Assembly (NCBI RefSeq): GCF_024437735.1
Contig: NZ_JANFQO010000032.1
Span: forward strand, 1-38,535
Direction: 5' to 3'
Source of the DNA: Tahibacter harae
GTDB taxonomy: Bacteria > Pseudomonadota > Gammaproteobacteria > Xanthomonadales > Rhodanobacteraceae
DNA: 38,535 nt
Below are positions 31,936 through 38,535 of this stretch, one piece after another. Position numbers and translations under genes: made by a program. A model generated the notes under the pieces. The model saw nothing but the letters and a program-made list of their open reading frames with translations, made no database searches and was not told the DNA's origin. Numbering within the stretch: position 1 is the stretch's first letter; every line of letters starts with the position of its first letter.

Positions 31936-32622
31936 CTAGTCGCTGCCGAAGCTGCGTCCCAGCTGCACCTTGCGCTGCAGCGCTTCGCCATTGCGCGTGA
32001 TGCTGAGCGTGACGATCTTGCCCATGCGCTGCTTGAGCACGGCCTGGAAAGCAGTGCGGCCTTCGACCGGCTGGCCGTCGATGGCGCGGATTACGTCGTT
32101 GCTGCGCAGATTGGCGCGCGAGGCCGGGCTGTCGCCGACGATCTCGCCCAGGCGCACGCCGGCGCCGAACTGCTTTTTCTCCGCCGCGCTAAGATCGCGG
32201 AAGCTGGCGCCGAACACCAGGCGCAGGCGCACGAAATAGGCGGCGCTCAGCGGATCGGCCGCGGCCGGGTCGGCGTAGAGGCGGATCTTGTCCGCGCCGA
32301 CGGCGCGGCCCTGGGCGGCGATCCATTCGCGCGCCGCGGCATCGTCGCTGCGATGGCGGCTGTTGCCGATCAGCACATAGCCCTGCGGCGTGAGCAGCTC
32401 CTGGTCGGCCGCCGGCGTCTTGCCGGCGAGGATCTCGGCGGCGGCGGCCGGTGCGGCGGCGCGCAGCGGGTCGATCACGGCAGCTTCGCGTCCGGCCACG
32501 GCTTCGTAGCGGTCGGCCGCGTCCCGGGCCGCTTCGGCCGGTGTTTCGTAGACCACGCTGCGCGTGGCGGCGCAGCCGGAAAGCAGGGCGATGCAGCACA
32601 GCAGGGTCAGGCGCAACTTCAT
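31936..32622 (-). CDS. PDZ-domain lipoprotein
   Basis: 228 residues from the ATG at 32622 (MKLRLTLLCCIALLSGCAAT), where the lipobox LLSGC gives Cys17; the frame is open further upstream but without coding character. Residues about 18-140 are an unassigned domain, with YVLIGNSRHRSDDAAAREWI and VGADKIRLYADP. A PDZ domain closes the protein (about 150-225): GAGVRLGEIVGDSPASRANL, RSNDVIRAIDGQPVEGRTAF. No protease triad is visible, so it is a PDZ scaffold in the periplasm rather than a DegP-type protease. It is divergent from the EamA transporter gene. Confidence 0.82.
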   Translation of the reverse strand: MKLRLTLLCCIALLSGCAATRSVVYETPAEAARDAADRYEAVAGREAAVIDPLRAAAPAAAAEILAGKTPAADQELLTPQGYVLIGNSRHRSDDAAAREWIAAQGRAVGADKIRLYADPAAADPLSAAYFVRLRLVFGASFRDLSAAEKKQFGAGVRLGEIVGDSPASRANLRSNDVIRAIDGQPVEGRTAFQAVLKQRMGKIVTLSITRNGEALQRKVQLGRSFGSD

Positions 32623-32806
32623 GCAGGTTTCTCGCGTACGGCCGGTGCGCCAGCATGCCGCCGCGCGCTTGACTGTGCTTTGAATGCGGTCGCAAAGCGC
32701 CGGATTGGGTTGCATGCTGCAAGCCGGTGGCGCGTGCGCGATTGGCTCTTGTCCGGCGGCCTGCGCTGTGGTCTTTATCCGGCTTCGACCTTGCGGTATT
32801 CCCGTC

Positions 32807-33664
32807 ATGATTTCGTACAGGCGCGGCGCGCTCTTCATGCTGGCCGCGGTGGGCACGTTCTCGTTCATGGACATGGGCATGAAGCTGCTCAGTCCGCACT
32901 ATCCGGCCATGCAGGTGGCCGCGCTGCGCGGCCTGGCTTCGTGGCCCTTCGTGATGCTGTGGGTGCTGCTCGCCGGCGGACCTGGACAGCTGCTGCGGGT
33001 GCGCTGGTCGCTGCACCTGCTGCGCGGTGCGCTGGCCGTCGGCATGCTGGTGACCTTTGCCTACGCCCTGCGCAGCCTGCCGCTGGCCGAGGCGTATGCG
33101 CTGTTCTTCGTCGCGCCGCTGATGATTACGGCCCTGGCCGTGCCGCTGCTGGGCGAGCGCGTGGGCTGGCGCCGCTGGTGCGCGATCGCGGTCGGCCTGG
33201 CCGGCGTGGTGGTGGTGCTGCGGCCCAGCGGCGCGGGCATGCTGTCGCTGAGCGGCCTGGCCATGCTGGCCGCAGCGCTGTGCTACGCAGCCAGTGCGAT
33301 CAGTGTGCGCCTGCTCGGCCGCACCGACACCACCCAGGCCATGGTGTTCTGGATGCTGACCCTGCTGTCGATCTTCGCCGTCGCGCTGGCCTGGCCTGAA
33401 TGGCGTGCGGTGCGCAGCGAGCATTTCCTGCTGCTGGCCGGCATCGGCGTCAGTGGCGCCATAGGCCAGTACTGCGTGACTGAAGCCTTCCGCGATACGC
33501 CGGCCTCGGTGGTGGCGCCGCTGGAATACACCGCGCTGGTCTGGGCGCTGGCCCTGGACTGGCTGCTGCTGCACACTTTCCCGGCGCCGCTGACCCTGCT
33601 CGGCGCCGGCATCATCGTCGCCAGCGGCCTTTACCTGATCCGCAGCGAAGGCCGCGCCGGTTGA
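32807..33664 (+). CDS. EamA-family (DMT superfamily) transporter
   Basis: 285 residues from the ATG at 32807; the frame is open upstream but the family start is MISYRRGALFMLAAVGTFSF. About ten transmembrane segments in two EamA repeats are visible: the first has SFMDMGMKLLS and LRSLPLAEAYALFFVAPLMI, the second LSGLAMLAAALCYAASAISV and APLEYTALVWALALDWLLL. The family exports metabolites or amino acids; the substrate cannot be stated. No clear Shine-Dalgarno is seen. It lies 41 bases upstream of the NUDIX gene, probably in one transcript. Confidence 0.92.
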   Translation: MISYRRGALFMLAAVGTFSFMDMGMKLLSPHYPAMQVAALRGLASWPFVMLWVLLAGGPGQLLRVRWSLHLLRGALAVGMLVTFAYALRSLPLAEAYALFFVAPLMITALAVPLLGERVGWRRWCAIAVGLAGVVVVLRPSGAGMLSLSGLAMLAAALCYAASAISVRLLGRTDTTQAMVFWMLTLLSIFAVALAWPEWRAVRSEHFLLLAGIGVSGAIGQYCVTEAFRDTPASVVAPLEYTALVWALALDWLLLHTFPAPLTLLGAGIIVASGLYLIRSEGRAG

Positions 33665-33705
33665 TTTTTCCGCCCATTTTTCATTGCTGACGGTTGCCGC
33701 GATCC

Positions 33706-34191
33706 ATGCCCTATACCCCGATAGTCGCCACCCTGGGCTATGTGCTCTCGCCCGACCGCCGCCGCGTGCTGATGATCCACCGCAACGCGCGCGCCCAGGA
33801 TCACCACCTGGGCAAGTACAACGGCCTGGGCGGCAAGCTGGAGCCCGACGAGGACGTGCTGGCCGGCATGCGCCGGGAAATCCTTGAGGAAGCCGGCATC
33901 CACTGCACCGAATTGAGCCTGCGCGGCACCATCAGCTGGCCCGGCTTCGGCAAGCACGGCGAGGACTGGCTGGGCTTCCTGTTCCTGATTACCGCCTACG
34001 AAGGCACGCCGCTGGAGCGCAATCCCGAAGGCGCACTGGAATGGGTGGAGCGCGAGCGCCTGTCCGAGCTGCCCATGTGGGAAGGCGACCGCCAGTTCCT
34101 GCCGCTGGTCTTCGACGACGACCCGCGTCCGTTCCATGGCGTGATGCCGTACCGGGACGGACGCATGCTTTCCTGGCGCTATTCGCGGTAG
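33706..34191 (+). CDS. NUDIX hydrolase, 8-oxo-dGTP diphosphatase type (MutT/NUDT1-like)
   Basis: 161 residues from the ATG at 33706; an in-frame TTG at 33694 is a less likely start. The Nudix box is complete, GKLEPDEDVLAGMRREILEE plus AGI (G-x5-E-x7-RE-x2-EE-x-G). The segment DHHLGKYNGLGGKLE and the C-terminal WEGDRQFLPLVFDDDPRPFH match the oxidised-purine-nucleoside-triphosphatase subgroup. It would remove oxidised nucleotides in the cytosol. It follows the EamA gene by 41 bases. A CGGGATTC repeat and hairpin lie just after the stop. Confidence 0.92.
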   Translation: MPYTPIVATLGYVLSPDRRRVLMIHRNARAQDHHLGKYNGLGGKLEPDEDVLAGMRREILEEAGIHCTELSLRGTISWPGFGKHGEDWLGFLFLITAYEGTPLERNPEGALEWVERERLSELPMWEGDRQFLPLVFDDDPRPFHGVMPYRDGRMLSWRYSR

Positions 34192-34208
34192 CGCCGGGAT
34201 TGGTGATC

Positions 34209-34269
34209 CGGGATTCGGGATTTGCAAAAGCGGTTGCGGGATTCGGCTGTTGCGAATCCGGAATCCCGC
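34209..34269. repeat. CGGGATTC repeats and hairpin between convergent NUDIX and protease genes
   Basis: CGGGATTCGGGATT (34209-34222) repeats the 14-mer of 29613-29626. GCGGGATTC (34236-34244) pairs perfectly with GAATCCCGC (34261-34269) around a 16-base loop. There is no T run, so this is a repeat/hairpin rather than a classical terminator. Confidence 0.55.
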
Positions 34270-34288
34270 CATCCCAAATCCTGGCTCC

Positions 34289-36718
34289 TCAGATCGGCGC
34301 CCCCGGCGGCACCGCCGGCAGCGGGCGCAGCTTCACCGACTTGGGATCGGCCAGGTATCTGCCGATCAGCGCTGCAGCTTCGCGCCGGTTGGCGACCAGA
34401 TTGTCGCCGCCGCCGCCAGTGTGCTGCAGCCACTGCTGCCAGTTGCCGAGGCGCGCACGCACTTCGGCGTCGACCTGGGCGTGCAGCTGGCCGCCGTCCA
34501 GCGCGGCGAGCAGGGCGTCCAGCGTGGTCCAGTTCGCGGCCAGCTGTACGGCGCCGGCGGCGGGCTGCTTGTCGCCGCCGCCGGCGCGCTGCCAGGTGGC
34601 GGCGAAGGCGGCGTCCAGCACCTCGGCCACGCCGGGCTGCTGTGCGTCGCGCGCGTGCTGCCAGGCCAGGCGGTTGAGGCGGGCGGGATCGAACAGGAAT
34701 TGCAGGGTCTGCGCGCTGGCCGAGGCGGCGGCGGAGAGCGGGTCGAACAGCGGGCCGTTGCGCGTCGCGAAGTATTCGCGCGTGCGTTCGTAGTCGTTGC
34801 CGGGCGGCGTGGCGCTGTCGAGCACATTCGGCGGCAGCGCGAGTTCGGCCGCGCTCAGGGTGCGCAGCAGGCGCTGCAGCGCGGCGCGCTGCTCGGCCGC
34901 GGCCACGACCTGGGTGCCGGGCGCGGTATCGCCGGCCAGGCCGTAGCGGTAGCTGGCGCCGCCGAGCAGGCGCGCCACGGCTTCGGTCTGGTAGCGGTGC
35001 AGCAGATACACCGGCACCAGACGCGCTTCGATCTCGCCGAGCTGGCGCTGCGGCGGCAGCACGCCGCGGCCGAATTCGTCCAGCGCGCGGCGGCGCACGC
35101 TCATCAGTTCGTCGAAGGTCTTGAGCGAATCCGGGCCGTAGTCCCACAGCAGGCCATCGGGATGAGCCGCGCCCGGGCTGCGCGCATCGTTGTCGCTGAC
35201 GTATTCCAGGCCGGCGGCAGCGGCCTGTCTGCGCAGCTCGGCCAGCGCGCTTTCCTCGCTGCCCGGCGCGAACTCGCCGTAGGCGTGCTTGACCACGAAT
35301 TCATCCCAGGGGCCGACGCCGCTGCCGTAGGCCGGCTGCAGCGCGGGCAGTCCCTGGGCATCGCTCAGGCCCAGCAGCGGGTGCGGATAATCCAGCACCG
35401 AGCCGTTGCCGTGGCGGCTGGCGGCAAAGTTGTGGGCGAAGCCCAGCGCATGGCCGACTTCGTGCGCGGCCAGCTGGCGCAGCCGCGCCAGCGCCATCTC
35501 CTGCGCGCGCTGCTTGAGCGCATCGCCGTTGTCGCGGGCGTACGGCGCCAGCAGCGCCTCGGCGATGAGGATGTCCTGGCGCACGCGCTGCGAGCCCAGC
35601 GTCACCGAGCCCTTGATGATCTCGCCGTTGCGCGGATCGGTCAGCGCCGCGCCGTAGGACCAGCCGCGCGTGGCGCGGTGCACCCAGCTGATGACGTTGT
35701 AGCGGATGTCCATGGGATCGGCGCCGGGCGGCAGCAGCTCGGCGCGGAAGGCGTCCTTGAAGCCGGCTTTCTCGAACGCGCCGCGCCACCAGTTGGCACC
35801 TTCGAGCAAGGCCGAACGCACCGGCTCGGGCGTGCCGGGATCGAGATAGAACACGATGGGCTTCTTCACCGGGCTCAGCGCCGCGGCCGGATCGGTCTTT
35901 TCCAGGCGGAAACGCGGCTGCACGCGCACTTCCAGGCTGTCGGCCAGCGGCTGGGAGAAATCGTAGACGCCCTGGCTGAAGGCGCCCGAGGCCGGATGGT
36001 AGCGGCGCGCGCGGAAGCCGTCGGCGGGGAAGCGCACCAGGCTCAGATGCTGGCGCAGGCTGAGCGCGGTCGGGTCCATGCTCACCTGGCGCACGAATTC
36101 GCCCTTGCCGTCGCCTTCAAAGGTGAGCAGCGCTTCCAGCTCGGTGTTGTCGGGGAAGCTGCGCGCCTCGTCCAGCAGCACGGCGCTGCGCTCCTTGTCC
36201 ACCGAATACTTGCCCTGCTCGGCGCCTTCCAGGCGCTGCGCCACGCCGTGGCGGTCCGACAGCAGGAAGGAGGAGAAATCCGCCAGCACGCGCGTGCTGC
36301 GCGCCGAGTGCAGGATCTCGCCGGACCACAGCACCGATTCGGCGAACGCCTCGCGCGCGCTGGCGCGTTCGGCCGGATTGGCCGCGCTGGCGAGGAAGCG
36401 CGTATTGCGCTCCACCAGCAGCAGGCGCGGCCCGGCGCGGCGGAATTCCACCTCGCGCACATTGCCGGGCTGGCCGCGGTCCAGGCCCACGTCGTTGGAA
36501 CCCAGGCCGTGGGGCAGGGAAGTGACCAGCAGCAGCGGCGTGTCCAGGCGTTCCACGCCCAGCAGCAGGCGGCCCTTGGCCGGATCGGTCCAGACTTCGA
36601 GGAAGCCTTCCTTGCGCTGCAGGCCGTCCAGTACGTCCGCCGCGGCGGCGTGGGCGGCAGGGACGAGGCCGGCGGCAAGCAGGGCGAGGACGGCGTAGCG
36701 GCGCAATGCGGCGTGCAT
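34289..36718 (-). CDS. Zinc-dependent metalloprotease, DUF5117/DUF4953 type
   Basis: 809 residues. Signal peptide about 1-25 (LLAAGLVPAAHA-AA). The DUF5117-like part (about 30-270) has the GSNDVGLDRGQPGNVREVEF segment (starting about 72) and LLVERNTRF. The metzincin-like catalytic motif HEVGHALGFAHN is at 419-430 (HExxHxxGxxH, three His zinc ligands and Glu420). Conserved family segments around it are MDIRYNVISWVHRATRGWSY and GEIIKGSVTLGSQRVRQDIL upstream, and HPDGLLWDYGPDSLKTFDEL downstream. It is an exported peptidase, probably outer-membrane-associated or periplasmic; substrates are unknown. GGAAC lies 5 bases before the ATG. It is convergent with the NUDIX gene and divergent from the ABC-F gene. 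Confidence 0.9.
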   Translation of the reverse strand: MHAALRRYAVLALLAAGLVPAAHAAAADVLDGLQRKEGFLEVWTDPAKGRLLLGVERLDTPLLLVTSLPHGLGSNDVGLDRGQPGNVREVEFRRAGPRLLLVERNTRFLASAANPAERASAREAFAESVLWSGEILHSARSTRVLADFSSFLLSDRHGVAQRLEGAEQGKYSVDKERSAVLLDEARSFPDNTELEALLTFEGDGKGEFVRQVSMDPTALSLRQHLSLVRFPADGFRARRYHPASGAFSQGVYDFSQPLADSLEVRVQPRFRLEKTDPAAALSPVKKPIVFYLDPGTPEPVRSALLEGANWWRGAFEKAGFKDAFRAELLPPGADPMDIRYNVISWVHRATRGWSYGAALTDPRNGEIIKGSVTLGSQRVRQDILIAEALLAPYARDNGDALKQRAQEMALARLRQLAAHEVGHALGFAHNFAASRHGNGSVLDYPHPLLGLSDAQGLPALQPAYGSGVGPWDEFVVKHAYGEFAPGSEESALAELRRQAAAAGLEYVSDNDARSPGAAHPDGLLWDYGPDSLKTFDELMSVRRRALDEFGRGVLPPQRQLGEIEARLVPVYLLHRYQTEAVARLLGGASYRYGLAGDTAPGTQVVAAAEQRAALQRLLRTLSAAELALPPNVLDSATPPGNDYERTREYFATRNGPLFDPLSAAASASAQTLQFLFDPARLNRLAWQHARDAQQPGVAEVLDAAFAATWQRAGGGDKQPAAGAVQLAANWTTLDALLAALDGGQLHAQVDAEVRARLGNWQQWLQHTGGGGDNLVANRREAAALIGRYLADPKSVKLRPLPAVPPGAPI

Positions 36719-36886
36719 GGGACGTTCCAGACAGGCGGAAGCCCGACCTTAGCCGGCCGCAACCGGCGCGGTAAATGACGAAAGTCCTGCGCGCGGCGCA
36801 GGATCCTGCCAGACACGGCCGCGCCGAACTGGCGCCGGCCGCGGCGGCTGCTATCCTGCGCGGTCTTTACTCACCGTGTGCCTGCC

Positions 36887-38535
<1,649 letters not shown>

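Noticed and set aside
32684-32806. 41-residue N-terminal extension of the EamA transporter
   Set aside because: Cys/Pro-rich, unlike a transporter start; the first membrane segment follows directly after the Met at 32807.
34250-36778. 842-codon open frame on the plus strand
   Set aside because: Antisense to the metalloprotease with its HEVGHALGFAH motif; composition is typical of a reverse-strand shadow.

Overview
The window reads as a chromosome segment of a high-GC gammaproteobacterium, most likely of the Lysobacterales/Xanthomonadales type (Rhodanobacteraceae or Lysobacteraceae). This is inferred from base composition, the mix of secreted chitinase, M9 collagenase and DUF5117-type metalloprotease, and CGGGATTC-type intergenic repeats; no rRNA or other marker gene is present to settle it. 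No tRNA, rRNA, CRISPR array or complete mobile element was found.

Layout. 1-430: scrambled remnants of an IS3-family element, an OrfB piece on + joined head-on to an OrfA piece on -. 440-6049 (-): an orphan type VI secretion island, transcribed vgrG > DUF2169 adaptor > DUF4150/PAAR-like effector with a CdiA-like nuclease tail > pentapeptide-repeat protein (likely immunity), with every junction overlapping; no structural T6SS genes are present. 6455-10008 (-): AraC regulator, TlpA-like lipoprotein, Ohr/OsmC peroxidase and alpha/beta hydrolase, divergent from an OmpR-type two-component system (10274-12342, +). 12650-13926 (+): fatty-acid-hydroxylase-type membrane enzyme and an SRPBCC protein. 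14255-16858 (-): a four-gene operon with two Roadblock-like proteins, a novel receiver-like/winged-helix protein and a CvnD-like small GTPase, divergent from an atypical LuxR-type regulator (17208-17852, +). This is the best candidate for an undescribed signalling system here.

18057-20102 (-): modular GH18 chitinase, followed upstream by a gene-free 828-bp stretch that holds a perfect 16-bp LacI-type operator. 20931-22196 (-): BaiN/TIGR03862-like flavoprotein, divergent from a proline/alanine-rich lipoprotein (22405-23244, +). 23400-26519 (-): M9 collagenase with PKD and PPC domains. 26981-29609 (+): Lrp/AsnC regulator and a multicopper oxidase. 29812-31765 (-): an envelope operon of histone-H1-like membrane protein, EF-hand protein, DUF4398 protein and OmpA-like lipoprotein. 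31936-32622 (-): PDZ lipoprotein. 32807-34191 (+): EamA transporter and a NUDIX hydrolase. 34289-36718 (-): zinc metalloprotease. 36887-end (+): ABC-F ATPase (Uup type), cut by the window edge.

Taken together the segment suits a predatory or saprophytic, polymer-degrading lifestyle (chitin, collagen, proteins, phenolics or metals through the oxidase) with contact-dependent antagonism, envelope maintenance and peroxide defence. All functions are inferred from sequence motifs read by eye; no database search was run.
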